Positions 30,523 to 42,990 are shown, counted from the stretch's first letter. The stretch: 64,000 nucleotides of DNA from Heliocidaris erythrogramma (GCA_025617745.1 CM046866.1:19289725-19353724), one strand, 5' to 3'. The notes: generated by a model from the sequence alone, not told the origin. Made by a program: numbers and translations.

Positions 30523-30598
30523 CAACTCACTACACCAGCTTTGATGCTGTACAACATTACTGACAGCGTGTGGGTACTTCTGGTAACAAAGATTAAAG

Positions 30599-30621
30599 GT
30601 GTGTGTGTGTGTGTGTGTGTT
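30599..30621. repeat. (GT)n microsatellite
   Basis: About 11 uninterrupted GT units followed by T9, inside the CAGGCCCGTAGCC element. Confidence 0.9.
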
Positions 30622-30713
30622 TTTTTTCATGAAAAAGCGGACCTCAGCCCAAGAAGGGGGTGAGGGGGGGGGGGTCGTCCGACCCCTTTGACCCCCCTCT
30701 GGCTACGGGCCTG

Positions 30714-31135
30714 TAACTGGTTACCAATTGGTTTCCAACTGGAAATATTTAATAGGAAATATTTGCTAACTGGTTTCCAACTGGAACTATGCAGTTGGCA
30801 AATGGAAATATTCAACTGGAAATATTTGTTTACTGCTTTCCAACTGTATTTCCAACTAGAAATATTGAACTGGAAATAATTGCTAACTGGTTTCCAACTG
30901 GAAATATTCAATTGGAAATATTTGCGAAATGGTTTCCAATTGGAACCAGTTGGCAACTGGAAATATTTGCTAAATAGTTTCCAAATGGATTTCTAACTGG
31001 AAAAGTATTCATCTCAACTGGTATTTTTGCGTTCCCAGTTGAATTTAACTGGATCCAGTTGAAACCAATTAAAACCAATTGAAACCAATTGAAACCAGTG
31101 GAAACTCTAGTTGGAAGTTCCAACTGGTTTCAACT
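30714..31135. repeat. Degenerate CCAACTGGAAATATTTGC satellite
   Basis: About 420 bp of irregular repeats of TTTCCAACTGGAAATATTTG and the related palindromes GTTTCCAATTGGAAAC and GAAACCAATTGAAACC. Units vary in length and orientation. Frames on both strands read as repetitive Asn/Trp/Phe-rich peptide, which has no biological weight. Confidence 0.85.
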
Positions 31136-32693
31136 GGATTTTCGTCCTGGGATTGAATGAATGAATTTATTTCATAATACTGCACAAATCTGCAATGAAC
31201 ATTACAAATGAAAGTATACAAAGTTCAAATATCGAATACAAATATCATAATCAATAACAATTTCAATGTAATCAAAAGTGAAAATTTACATTAGTCAATG
31301 ATAGAAAAGGCAGTATCGTGGGAACTTGGATAACTAAGGAAAAGCACATGCAGCTTGTTAAAACTATAGGTTCCCCAATAAAAGAGAATAATTATTATAC
31401 ATATATGTATGTAATTATGTATACATATACAGATATGGCGGTATAAAGTGACGAGACAAGATCCCAGATATGCGTGGAAAAAAAGAAATAAACACGCATA
31501 AACTTCACTAAGAAACATCAACGTAAAATAAGCTTACAATGTATATTAGCAGTTAATGTCAGCCTATACAGTAGAAAATCCAGATACACATCATAATATG
31601 TGTATAAGTATCAAAAAGATGTCTTGAATTAAGGAAGGGTTTTGTTTTTGTTACGTTTAGACACACAATTGTTATGAATTTATACTGTAAGCTAATTTGA
31701 TAGTGGTTAAGATTTCTTCTAAAAGATTTAAGAGAGGGGGCTTAATTTCTTTAGATTTGAATCAAGATGATTCCAATAGAAGGGCACGCCCAATAGGAAA
31801 TATGAATATTGCTGATATAAAGTGCATTATATTATATTTAGCTACAGCTTTGGTAAAAACTCATCATAGAAAATTTACTTGGGCAAAAATGCGAAGTTTG
31901 AAACGAATCAAAGTGCATTCCATGTCTGCAAGTGCTTTGTTAGCTATCAATATTGGTTTTTGATTTGATTTATTAGTTTTATCATCTTTTCGAACATTTT
32001 TCATAAACATCAAGTAGTTAGCCTATTTGATAAATGCATAATTTTCAAACGGATTTAATCTCGTAAGCATCTCGTAAGCAATAACGGATTTAATCTCGTA
32101 AAACATAAACGGAGGGCTGCACAGCGTAAGCATGAAGCTAGATGTGCTTGCACGCAGCCCTCAAAATAAGAAGAAAAGATGCCACCCCCCTGCATCACAA
32201 AGATACCCTCGGGATGTTTCCACTGATTTCTTTCAAATTTTGTGCATTGTATACCGGACGCATGGTGGGAATTTCCGCAAGTTTCTCGAGATGGGAGGGG
32301 GAGCCCTTTCCCACTTATGCAGTGTCGACCTATCCATCAATATTTTCCTTCAAAAGTGAGAACATTAATTTTGAGCATCATTATGTCCGGGGAGGGGGGG
32401 GGGGGGGGGGGATTTCAAGTTTCTTAGCCGCGATGGGATCGGAGGGACCCCCTCACTCCAATCCTTCTATCAATAATTTATGACAAAATGAGAAAATATA
32501 ATATAATATGCGTCTTGATTTGTAGTCGATTTGTAGTCCAAAATTCTCTGACAAGCAAAACAAAACAGTATATTATTTTGTAGGCATACATTTGTTAATG
32601 TGTGCCTAATAGTTTTTATTCCAAACTCCTCTGACCAACATTGTAAAACTTGCTTTTGACAAAGTTTTGGTGCATGGCCTCGATGGCAGTGGC
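31136..32693. other. AT-rich repeat-derived sequence
   Basis: GAATGAATGAATTTATT (about 31154) and TTGATTTGATTTATT (about 31961) look like minus-strand LINE tails, but no polymerase frame follows either. A G20 run lies near 32393-32412. No host-gene signal was seen. Confidence 0.35.
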
Positions 32694-32858
32694 GGATCCA
32701 TGGGGGGGGGGGGGGGGGCACAGGGGGCACGTGCCCCCCCCCCGGCCAAAAAAAAGCCTTTTCTCTTTTCTTTTTTGCCTGTCCGGAGAGACACAAAATA
32801 CTGAGGACCTCTGTGTGCCCCCCCCCCCCCCCGGTTACTCAATGCTGGATCCGCCACT
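32694..32858. mobile_element. Short CAGTGGCGGATCC element
   Basis: CAGTGGCGGATCCATGGGG and, inverted, CAGTGGCGGATCCAGCATT bound about 165 bp rich in G and C homopolymers; GATGG occurs on both flanks. Same family as 29925-30271. Confidence 0.75.
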
Positions 32859-32919
32859 GGATGGGACCCGACTTTGGTGTTCTGCGAGGCTCATAGAAGC
32901 TAAGCTTGACTGCTACGCC

Positions 32920-34990
32920 TACTTAAGAGAATTTGTAATGCGCCAACTCCATGCACATGACTAATGTGCTCAAGGCGCAATGGAGAGGAAAAACTTGCAA
33001 TTACACAAAAATACACGAAAATGGAACAACAACAGTGTGAAAGTAAATCTACCGGTAAGCCTTTTTGAACAAATGAGTTTTTAGGGCATTTTTAAAGCAA
33101 TCTATACCTGACATAATGGATATCCTGTGGCAATTGATTCCACAGGTAAGGTCCAGCATGAGCAAATGACCGATCCCCCCATGATTTCTTAGTTTTCGGG
33201 ACAACAAGCAATTTAGAATCAGATGATCTTAAGCGTCTGGGAGGATTATAATGCATCAACAAATTAATATTGTACTCTGGGGCAGATCCATGTAGGCCTA
33301 TACAGTGAAAAACAAGTAATAATTTAAATACAATTCGGGATTCGACAGGTATAACCAATATAGTGAAAACAAAACAGGAGTAATGTGAGTAGGACGCCTG
33401 GTAAGGGTAACAATACGGGCTGCTGAATTTTGTAATTTTTGTAACTGTGAAAGTTGAGATTGTGGCAGTTGAAACAAAAGTGCATTGCCAAAGTCAAGCC
33501 GGGATGATATGAGGGCATGAACTATTTTTTCGGTGGCCGAGCGGGTTAAATATTTGCGGATGATGCCTAAATTACCTAACTGATACCGGACATATGAATT
33601 TCTCACCCCCTGATTTGTTCACATAATTTGAAGGTTTAATTCTGCTTTAGTCAGCTGTGCGCACATGTATACGCGACTCGAGTACCACGCGCTCGATCAG
33701 CTGGGTGGTCCAGGTCATTGCTCTGTATAAATCGGTGTTTTGTTCGCGGCTGATCTATTATAGCAATGGGGGGCAACGGAGAAGGGAGGGACAGAAGAGC
33801 TGCTATTTACGAATCTCACTCCGAGTACACAACAGTGCGTACGCGGGAAGGAAGAATTTTACACTTTCTCATTCGACATGATTCATCCATTTCATCCACG
33901 GTATGCAACATATCACTCCACAGCTGTAACGACTGCTCAATTCGCATTCACGGTCGTTCAACACACACATTGGATTGATGCACCCCGTTTTAGAATGGCA
34001 CAGTCCAAATCGAGCCTATATACGCAGCATTACATACTGTACGTGTTTTATATACATGACATCTTTTTTGCTATGTTTCTTTTTAATTATGCAAAATAGA
34101 CGGCGGTTTTTTTCGACCAATCAGGACGAACCTGATATCACAAGAAAGAGTAACATCTTGGCTATTTGCTAGTCTTTGCCCCCATACATTTTGACACGTA
34201 AGTCAGAAGCTATAGGAGGAATACGAGAGCAATGATTGCAAAAAAGTGCTTCTCCTCACACAAAAAACATGAAACCATGCATTTTCAGTCGAAAATAGGC
34301 GGCGGTTTTTTTCATTCAATTAAAAAATAACTGATATCATGAGATGTAGAATTAATCAAAGTTTTATTAACCGTTTGCCCCCATGAAAAATCTTGCGCGG
34401 TTCTCGAGATATGATTTAAAATGTGCCGAAAAGGACGTGTTTTCGCCAAATTTCTGTCGAAAGATCGGGGATCACAACCGGTTCGCGTTAAGTGAACATG
34501 ACAAATTCATATGAGATTTACAAACAGCTGGGATCTGAGCGGACATGGACATTGTAGAATCACATAATACTTCAAGATTTCTACGTGATTTAGACGGAGT
34601 AATATATAACAACATCGTCAACCTTAGAGGGACTGAGGCTGACCTTGTCTAATACAGCTTTAGAACCGATAAACAACAGCTCCGATTTAATTTTCTCTTG
34701 ATTTAATTTCAAGGAATTAGAGCTCATTCCTTGATATCGTGAACACAATTAAGCTTCAAGTTTTTGAATGGTATCAATGACATTGGTTTGGTTAGGTAGG
34801 AAAGACGTAGGCTATATACTTGGATATCGTCTGCATAACAATGGTAATTAAAAGAGTGACATTGCAAAATCTGTTTCAGACCACTTAGGTAAATTGAGAA
34901 AAGTGTCGGGCCTCCAACAGATCCTTGCGGAACACCACTAACCAATGCAGCAGGATCAGACTTAGTACTATAGTCAGGTTCTATCTAAGT
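32920..34990 (-). mobile_element. CR1/L2-like LINE remnant, interrupted and frameshifted
   Basis: Minus strand. Polymerase motifs GVPQGSVGGPTLFSIYL and YADDIQVY (catalytic Asp pair present) lie in 34724-34945. After a 910-bp insertion, RKYLTRSATEKIVHALISSR and QLQKLQNSAARIVTLTRR (33298-33606) and, past a frameshift near 33345, YNPPRRLRSSDSKLLVVPKT and AHAGPYLWNQLPQDI (33092-33240) follow. The 3' end carries GCGCCTTGAGCAC. It is truncated upstream of about 34990, without endonuclease or ORF1. Dead copy. Confidence 0.9.
33598..34507. mobile_element. 910-bp insertion in the LINE, CATATGA duplication
   Basis: CATATGA occurs at 33591-33597 and 34508-34514, and the LINE protein resumes across it (VCKS on one side, SYVRYQLGNLG on the other). 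The ends show no clear inverted repeats. Inside are two diverged copies of a segment beginning GGCGGTTTTTTTC (about 34101 and 34304) and ending at TTTGCCCCCAT. Origin unknown. Confidence 0.6.
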
Positions 34991-35378
34991 ATCAATCATG
35001 ATTGGGCTTTACACTTTGGGGATAGCCCGGGTGGGATGGGTGGGACGTGATATATGCGCTCGTTCACTTTCTGCTCAGACAGATCTGGTTCACTGACATC
35101 ATGCATGCGGATCATGACTTTCATGTCTAGCGCCATCTTCACCTAATTTACCGTCTAGCTAGCTTCGAGATACTATGCATGATGCGTATATACGTACGTA
35201 CGTCGACGTCGCGTCGCAAGAATTAACTACCAATACCATGTAGATTTCACAATATCTGGCATCGATATTCTTTCTGAATGACATGGAAGAACCATCTGAA
35301 ATCATGTTTAGATTATGTTTTACCAATTTTGGAGAAGAAATTAGTTATCTATTGATTTGATGGAAACATTTGCGAACC
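34991..35378 (+). promoter_or_regulatory. Upstream region and 5' leader of SOCS6-like gene
   Basis: Between the LINE and the SOCS start codon. It includes palindromic ACGTACGTACGT (about 35192) and GTCGACGTCGCG. The transcription start is not determinable. A 24-codon upstream frame starts at the ATG at 35283 (MEEPSEIMF...) and stops at 35357, 21 bases before the main start. Confidence 0.35.
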
Positions 35379-36998
35379 ATGTCGTCCGTTAAGAAATTGA
35401 GTTTGAGTGGCTTTAAATCCACATTCAAGCGGAAATCAAGCCGAGGAAGTTCGAGGAGCAATGTCGACGCCACCGCACAACATGGACAACAAGGGTATGT
35501 GTGTGATAACGAAAGTAGCAAAACAAGCGACGAGTATCAGAATATTCCGACCAAAAACGGGCCATTAAAAGTTCAAACAAAGGAAAATATCCCCCAAAAT
35601 GATGGTGAAGATGGTCAGAAAACCCATGAAATTAAAACAAGTCGGTGGGGGTTTCGGCAAAAGTCGGCTGGAAAGAGCAAAATCTGTGAAAATGGGAATG
35701 AAAAGATACCAACTATACGCGGTTGTGAACCCGGAAGTGGCGTTCATACAGATGATCGCGATATTGTCACTGAAGAAACTGATGTGCCAGTATGCAACCC
35801 ACCGTCTGCGAATGGACATATTGTCATGAATAATCCAAGTCCATGTCTGAATGACAATGAGATTGGATATATTGGTGCCAGATTGTCCAAGACACGGCAA
35901 TGTCTTTCCAAAAATTCCAGTTGTCATTCTTTTCAAGAAGTAGACAATTTCAATCATCTTTACATCAATGATGGAAAGTAGAAAAATGACAAAATTGAAA
36001 CTGCTCCCTGGACAGATGAATGTGGCACAGAGGATTTAGAAATAGAAAGTGGTAGACATAGACGCTATGATGCTCCATTGCCTGTGCCTAGTGATATTGA
36101 TCATGAAGTTCACAATATAAATATAAAATGTGATGTGAATGATAATGCTGAAATGTTTGAAGAAAGACTTGACGAGTGCCTAGAAAATAATGTTCAATCT
36201 ATGCAGGATGGTGACTGTGTCACATCACAAGAAATCCCACCGGCCATTCCACCCAAACCTGCATCACTCTACAACAATGGTCAGTGGGTTTTGCAGGGGT
36301 CTGACTCTGTTCAAACTAAAAATAAGAAGAATTCAACGATATGCTTTGGTGAAGAAGAAGCACCTCCTAGACCTCCTGCACGTTCAAAAACGAGACATGG
36401 TGTGGACATGAATTTGCCATTTTATAAGCAGTACTTGGAACTGAAAGAGAAATCCAGTCCGGCAGCCCCGATATACGAAGACGTAAGGGTAGAAGTTGGT
36501 TTGGATAGTGGTGGACTTGCTGGAGAGCTGTCCAAACTACCTCGCCAGCCTTGGTACTGGGGTCCAATGAGCCAGGACGAAGCTGAAGAGAAGCTTGCAG
36601 AAGCTGTTGACGGAAGCTTTCTGGTGAGGGATAGTTCCGATGATAGGTATCTCCTAACGCTAAGCTTCAATTCCAATGGTCGTACCCTCCACACCCGGAT
36701 TGAACATCGCAATGGCCTGTTCAGTCTCAATGATTCTGAGGGACATGCCTCTGTCATTGAGCTTATAGAGAATGCAGTGAAGGAGTCTCAGGGTGGAATC
36801 TTCGGTTACATGAACGACTCAACAGGAATCCAGAACTTCCCAGCCAGACTGACGCAGTGGGTTTCCCGATACAGCGAGGTGAAGTCACTCCAGTACCTCT
36901 GTCGCTTTGTGATCAGGGAAACTTACCCCAGACATCACATTCGCCATCTTCCACTTCCAAAGAAGATCAATGAGTATATCCTAGAAAATCAGTACTAA
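35379..36998 (+). CDS. SOCS6: SOCS6-like suppressor of cytokine signalling, in-frame TAG at codon 201
   Basis: Adaptor that binds phosphotyrosine via its SH2 domain and recruits Elongin B/C-Cullin-5 ubiquitin ligase via its SOCS box. The start ATG at 35379 (context ACCATGT) opens MSSVKKLSLSGFKSTFKRKS, like human SOCS6 MKKISLKTLRKSFNLNKS. The frame has 540 codons including the terminal stop; human SOCS6 is 535 residues. A single TAG at 35979-35981 (codon 201) interrupts it. Downstream in the same frame: Pro-rich SH3-type motifs (about 287-294 and 328-334), SH2 domain from WYWGPM (392) to about 497 with phosphate-binding Arg417 in FLVRDSSDDRYLL, and SOCS box (about 501-539) with SLQYLCRFVIR and Cul5-box LPLPKK, ending EYILENQY as in SOCS6 (human EKHY). 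One coding exon, as in vertebrates. The TAG could be a nonsense allele, a sequence error, readthrough or a pseudogene; all else looks intact. Confidence 0.92.
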
Positions 36999-39337
36999 AA
37001 TACGTTTGATAACTAATTAAGTGTTTTGAATCATGAATTGAAATGCAGAATTATTCCTTCCAAAGATGTCTTAAGTGCATTTATCTTTTGTATGCCATTT
37101 TGTATGAACAGCATATTTTAAACTGTGAAATATATGTATATGTAAGGCCTTTCAGTGATGACAATTTCCTGTAAGAGTACAATGTAGATGCATTATCTGG
37201 AAATCCATTGTTGAGAGAAGTGAAGAAATCTTTAGAATGAGTATTAAGCAAAGTGTAACTGACTTACAAGTTAATATTAGCACACATACATGTATGTAAA
37301 GCTTACATGTACATCATGAACATGTGTAAACATAGTCAATTTCATTTTTGCATACTGTATTTTTAGGTGCTTTATTTTTCTTTTTATCATATGGACCTTT
37401 CCATGACTTTGTAGAGGATATAGTTTTTTTTTTCCTTGCTTGGGACTTCAAGCATTAATGGGTAGTGTTGCATCTCTCTCCCCTTTAGTCAATGTGAACC
37501 ATAACATCAATTCTCGCTACCCCAAATACGCAATTTCGCCAACAGATGGTGTTTGTCATGCAAACCACGCATGCGCAGTGCTGACGATATCCCGATTGGG
37601 TCGACAAGTGTTTGTCTTTTTGCATTGAAAATGTACACAGGTATTAAAAAAATCCTCGAGCTTGAATTTAACAGACATGTTTGAAAAGATACCATGATGA
37701 TTTATTGAGACAATTGGTTGCATTTTAACAATTCGAGTGGTTTATGTCATGCGATCCAAAAATTAAGCATTTTAGCACTCATTTTATTCATAAGCCGAAG
37801 TATTTCAATACGGACCGGAAGTGAAGTTAACGAAGATGCGGACCATTTCCATGCATAATATTGCCCTCTACGTCGAAAATTGCATATTTGAGGTAGCGAG
37901 AATTATGTTATACTTGCTGTGCTTCAAGTACTATGTCATAAGGGATGAAAACAAAAGCCTGAGTGAAAAGTGCCTTAATAATCTTTGTAGTTTCCAAGAT
38001 TTAAAGAATGAAACACTTGGAGATATATGGAGATATATATATATAAAAGGACAACCAAAAAAGAAAAGAAACTTATGTTTTGTAAAAAAAAAAAAAAAAT
38101 TGATCAAAAGAAGGAATAAATTACATGTACATGTAGGCCTACAGTTTGTTTCAATCTTTGAAGATTATTATTAAATGGAGTGTACCCTTTCTTGTTTCCA
38201 GTACATATTTTTTAAATCTCTACATCACAGTACTTGATGAAGTTTTTATTTCAGTTAAATATGCCATGCTTTTTTTTAAAGGAAAATGCAAATTTTTTTT
38301 TTGCTTCTAAAGGTTCATATTCATCTTTGTGCTGTAATAAGTTGTCCACCATTTGGATGCAACTTGAAAGTTGTAACAAGTGTACATTATGATGAATGAG
38401 AGTAATGCAGTTTTAGTCATACACTTATGTTTCATATTTAACTTAGAAAAACAATTTGTGCATCCAGCACCCAGCAGTACACATACCATAAATTTTCTAG
38501 TTTTGTACAGAGTTTGTTTTAATGTATCTATGGAGAATACTCTGTACATTGTACATGTAGATCTGACTGTATTTCATTTGTGTATACATTGTAGATACTA
38601 TGTTTTCACGCCCGAGCCTGCTCATTATTATGTAAGTACAATTTAAGCTTAGTGTCAGCTAGCGCAAAGGAAAAGTTTTTCTTTCTTGAATATAACTCAC
38701 AATGTTTCCCTTTCTGTGTCACGTACTTTATGTAAGAAACTTGCATTCCATCTTTTTTTATGGTGTTGAAATATTCAACTGTTGTTTATGCGTACAAATT
38801 CAGTATCTCATGTATAATTGTGCCTTATACATTTGATTTTGATTGAATCACTGATGTTTACTGTGACAGATGACCCCAAGTAGAGATTTGTCTGTTTTAC
38901 CACCATTCCTTCCATGTTTTGTAGTCTTTGCTAATTTGCTGTTTAGTTTGATGTTTGGTTATATCACTTGAAATATGTGAAGAGCCCATTATCATGATCA
39001 CTTAAATGCTTAGGAATGTGATGATTATGTTGTCATTCTGTTTCCTGTAGTTGGTGGTACATGTCGGTACAAGTGCATAACAGACAAATCAACATCCATC
39101 GTGCTCTTATTTCATTTCTCATATTTTGAGATGAAAATATTTTTGAGTGTCAAAATTCAGTGATTATGTGCCATCACTTCCAAGATTCTCCATCTCTCCA
39201 GACTGGTATTAATTTTGAAACCAATCAACGGATAGTTCAAAATGCCTGTACATGTAGTGAAGTGCTTGTGAAGGAAAATTGAAGAAAATATTTATAGCAA
39301 GCAATCGTGTAAGCAATACAATGTATTAAGAGATGAT
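36999..39337 (+). other. SOCS6 3' flank / probable long 3' UTR
   Basis: AT-rich sequence without protein-like frames. The first clear AATAAA signals on the plus strand downstream are near 40091 and 40724, so the 3' UTR may be several kilobases long, as in other SOCS6 genes. Confidence 0.35.
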
Positions 39338-39339
39338 TA

Positions 39340-39547
39340 CTGTCGAACCAGAAACATTCGCGACATGAAACTTGCATGATATCTAAACGATAGCCATTTT
39401 CACCGCTAGAAACATTCGCTAATTGCAAAAATTCACTGTTGAGTCAGTTGTGGTGCAATAATTTTGTGGCATGAAACTTTTGTTAGTCTAAAACCACTCA
39501 TGAAATGTGCAAACATTAAATGCACACGTAAGTTCCTGGTTTGACAG
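39340..39547. mobile_element. Tc1/mariner-type MITE, 208 bp
   Basis: CTGTCGAACCAGAAAC at the left and, inverted, CTGTCAAACCAGGAAC at the right, with TA on each flank (39338-39339 and 39548-39549). Non-coding. TA duplication fits the Tc1/mariner/pogo group. Confidence 0.7.
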
Positions 39548-39549
39548 TA

Positions 39550-42540
39550 ATTTTTTTTTTTTCTGCTGGGCTTCACACTAACTTTTGAAAGGGGGTTATA
39601 AATTGAGTTTTAATCTTTAAGGGCCTTTATGCATGAACTCCTTGTTGAAATTTTGACATTTTTGGGGTCCGGACTTAGATATTGGGTGCCCATTACACAT
39701 GGACGCCTGATTATGTTTGGACGTGAATATCTTGACTAAGTATACGTGTACAGTATAATACTAAAAAAAAAAGGCATGTAACATATTGCAAAAATGTACT
39801 TGTTATGTGAAGGTAGTTTTATGTTTCTAGAGACCTGCCAAGTAAAATATCACAAACTGTATTTAAGAACTCAGCCTAGGTCTGATCAAAGCTCTTGTTT
39901 GACAGTGCATTAACCTTCTTGGAAACATCATTCCAATAGGATGTGGTTGATTTTCTGAGTTCCAAAAAGTACTTCAGGGTCCATGGTCATACTCTGTCAA
40001 AATTACTCATTGATGCCATTGGAACAGTACCATTGCACCATGTGTTTTGAAAGATTGCCCATGTTTTGTTCTGCTCTGTGTTAGTGATTAAATAAAAGCA
40101 TTCGAAGTACATGTAGATGTACATGTAGATAGAATAACAATTGACTACCAGAGTGTAATGGACATAATGTACTAGTACATGTACATGTACATGTATCTAT
40201 AGAAAAAAGTCAAAGAAAATGTGTAGTTTTACCCATGTACAAGGTCCATGAACATGTTCATTTACTTTGAAATTGTGTACACACTGACTACTGGGTAGGC
40301 TAAAAACATGCAAGTCTTGTATTATTTACACTTATGTTCAAATATGTACTGGTACATGCACTGACATGTATCTCAATGTAAATCAGCTGCATGTACAACT
40401 ACATAATACATATATACATGTACACATACATACATACATACATACATACATACATAAATATTTATTCGAAATCATATTTAAAAAAATATATATATATAAT
40501 ACATTCTAAATAATAATAAATAAATCATACATAATTTATCCATCCAGATTAATTTATTGTGTTAGGCTGACTCATGTACATGTATTTCGAAGTTAGAATT
40601 TACAGATAAGATTATGTGTATATTGATAAGATCTCAGTTGGGAATTTCCAAGGGAGGGCAGGGTGTAACAGATTTGTCCATCTGCACAGATAACAGTACC
40701 TATGCTTTCATAGAGAATTGAAAAATAAAAATTATTTATATTTCATTTTCGAAAGGTTGAAAGCTCTTCATATTATGGGAAGATTATATCTTATTGTAAA
40801 AAAAAAAAAGAAGAAAGATATATATATGAAATCTAATTTACAGATCATTAGTACATGTGAATAATTCTTTTTGCAACTACATATCAACACTTGAAGACAT
40901 TCATGATTTGAGGGAGATAATACTCAAATATTTTGGAAGAAGCTCCCATTAGACTAAATTTCTCTCAGAAAAACTTCAATACTGGTATTTGTATTGAGGT
41001 ACATGTATAAAAATGTACTGCGGTTGCATTTCTTTTATATTTAAGAAGAACATTGTGCCCAACTTCCTGTCTGTGCCCTGCGATTTCCTACTTGATTTTT
41101 TTTTTTACGGTAACCCAACCACACCTACTTTAGAATTTCTTCTAAAGCCCTTCCTACATAATGGGCGTACACTGCAATGCAACCCTACAATAATTCATGA
41201 AACGTTGCTATAATGTCATCCATTTGAAAAATAATAGCTTACATAGAGTATTCTTGAATGGAACCCGAAACATACAGATTCAAATACCTAGTATAGATGA
41301 TTAGACCCTTTTATGTAGGCCTTGGACTTCAGACATCACAGTCATTATGTTGTCCTGAAATGGATTCTGTATACTGCAACTACGTGAAAGCACTTTAGAA
41401 TGTAATTTTGCATGTATTTACAAATAGTTATTGGAGGTGATTGTGCAAAGATATATATTTGATATAGTTGGTAATGATAACTATAAGCTTCCTATGCATA
41501 AATCAGTTCACTGCAGATTAAGGTGGAGCTGATTGGTTGTCACACCGATTACTCATAATGGTAGTGAGCCTACACTGTCTTGGAGGTACATATTCAGTAT
41601 ATTGTCATCGTTAGTGTAGATTTATCTGGCAAGATTTTTGTTAGGGATTTATATGGCACAGTTCCCAGCACCTCTTGCTCATACTAGTAAGTAGATTCTC
41701 TAAGCTTCATGAAAAAAGGGGAAACAAAAAATATTAAATTTATAATGAAATGTTATTTGGGTGCATGTAGTCAGTACTAAAACTACATAAAGCATATAAC
41801 ATTTGGGCACATGGATAGTGTTAAAATGGCTTGTTCTGGGTAGACTGGTATAGGGCATATGTACAAGCATGCAGGTAACAATAGTAAGCAGTTGTGTTCA
41901 GTTTTACAGCTAATAGTTTTCTCTATTAACACTAGTGGTTATTTTGTCTCGCCACCGGTTTTATCACAATTCACAACAATGCAAACATGCACATCTAGTC
42001 TTCAACAGACATGATGATAAATTAGTGATATGCTTTATTTGAATCACTAAACTACATGCCTAGGATTAGTACCAGGAACTAAGCAACATTTCTTGTGAAA
42101 AGGGATGTTTACCAGGAATAAAAGCCTTCAGGCAAGGATTCTTTTCCATTCATGTGTATTTGATATCATCATCAAAAAGTGCTGGTTTACATTGCACTGA
42201 TATTCCCTCTGTGTTACTGGTATACTGTCTGTTTTCTGATCATTATTTTGCCAGTTACAAATCAATGTTATGTATGTACGATGGTCTTTAACCACATACT
42301 TTTTTTTTTTGAAGAGGATATTTTGGGTAATCCTGCAGCCTACATGAACATTTTATAATTATTGTATTTAAATAAGGTCCTTACACTTGCACACTGGAGT
42401 CATCAAAGCATGAAGGAAATTAATTATCCAATATCCAAAAATCCAATAGAATATTACTCAATGTGCTGCACAAAAGAAAAATCTAACAATTGAAGAAAAA
42501 TAAAACAGATAACATCCAGTCATTGAAGAGGTATGTCTTA
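39550..42540 (+). other. AT-rich sequence with microsatellites
   Basis: Contains repeated ACATGT units (about 40110-40195), a (CATA)n tract (about 40424-40456), (TA)n (about 40486-40500) and possible polyadenylation signals AATAAA at 40091 and 40724 that could end the SOCS6 transcript. No coding signal. Confidence 0.45.
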
Positions 42541-42547
42541 GGTTTTT

Positions 42548-42650
42548 TTAATATGAGTCAACAGAAGTGGAAGTACGGACATAAGACGGAAGGGAGTTCC
42601 AGGTTTTGGGGACCGCAATAAGATACAAGCAAGTTCTAAAAAAAACCCTG
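42548..42650 (-). mobile_element. LINE C-terminal scrap
   Basis: The minus strand reads FRTCLYLIAVPKTWNSLPSY VR, typical of the last residues of LINE polymerases (W-N-x-LP). Only about 100 bp remain. It abuts the foldback element at 42650. Confidence 0.5.
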
Positions 42651-42990
42651 GTATCAAGTTGATTTGAATAAAAGAAGAAAAATGAGAGAAACATATTAGT
42701 GAAAAGTTTGAGCAAAATCCGATAAGATATAAGAAAGTTATTAATTTTTGAATTTGTAATCAATCTAACACAAATTGGCAACTCCGTGACATATCTGGCG
42801 AGCTCCTCTCCCATTCGCTCCATACAGGAAATTCATAAATTTTCATTTTCTTAGTTTTTGATGATGGAAATTAATGATTTTGGGGGTACAGGCCAATTTG
42901 TGTTTGATTGATTACAACTTCAAAAATTTTCTTATTGTATATTGCTCAAATCTGATCTGTTTCTATAAATTTTCTGCTTCTTTAAAAACT
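42650..42990. mobile_element. TTAA-family foldback repeat, degenerate
   Basis: AAAGTTTGAGCAAAATCCGA and later TTGCTCAAATCTGATCTG are inverted. The left half (TTTTTGAATTTGTAATCAAT, CAACTCCGTGACATAT) matches the element at 52663-53170. The ends are eroded. Confidence 0.55.

Larger units (their letters stand above)
29419..30713. mobile_element. CAGGCCCGTAGCC element, 1295 bp, outer shell
   Basis: CAGGCCCGTAGCCAGGG at the left and, inverted, CAGGCCCGTAGCCAGAGGGG at the right; TAACT flanks both ends (29414-29418, 30714-30718). It contains a second element (29821-30522), which itself contains a third (29925-30271). It has no transposase. The 5-bp duplication does not settle the superfamily. Confidence 0.8.

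Noticed and set aside
30627-31123. Asn/Trp/Phe-repeat 'proteins' in the CCAACTGG region
   Set aside because: Open on both strands only because the satellite lacks stops in some frames; no start context or splice signals.
35978-36049. Short intron that would remove the SOCS6 TAG
   Set aside because: GT at 35978 and AG at 36049 would give a frame-keeping 72-nt intron, but it has no polypyrimidine tract, is much shorter than the other introns here, and SOCS6 is single-exon in its coding region elsewhere. RNA reads would decide.
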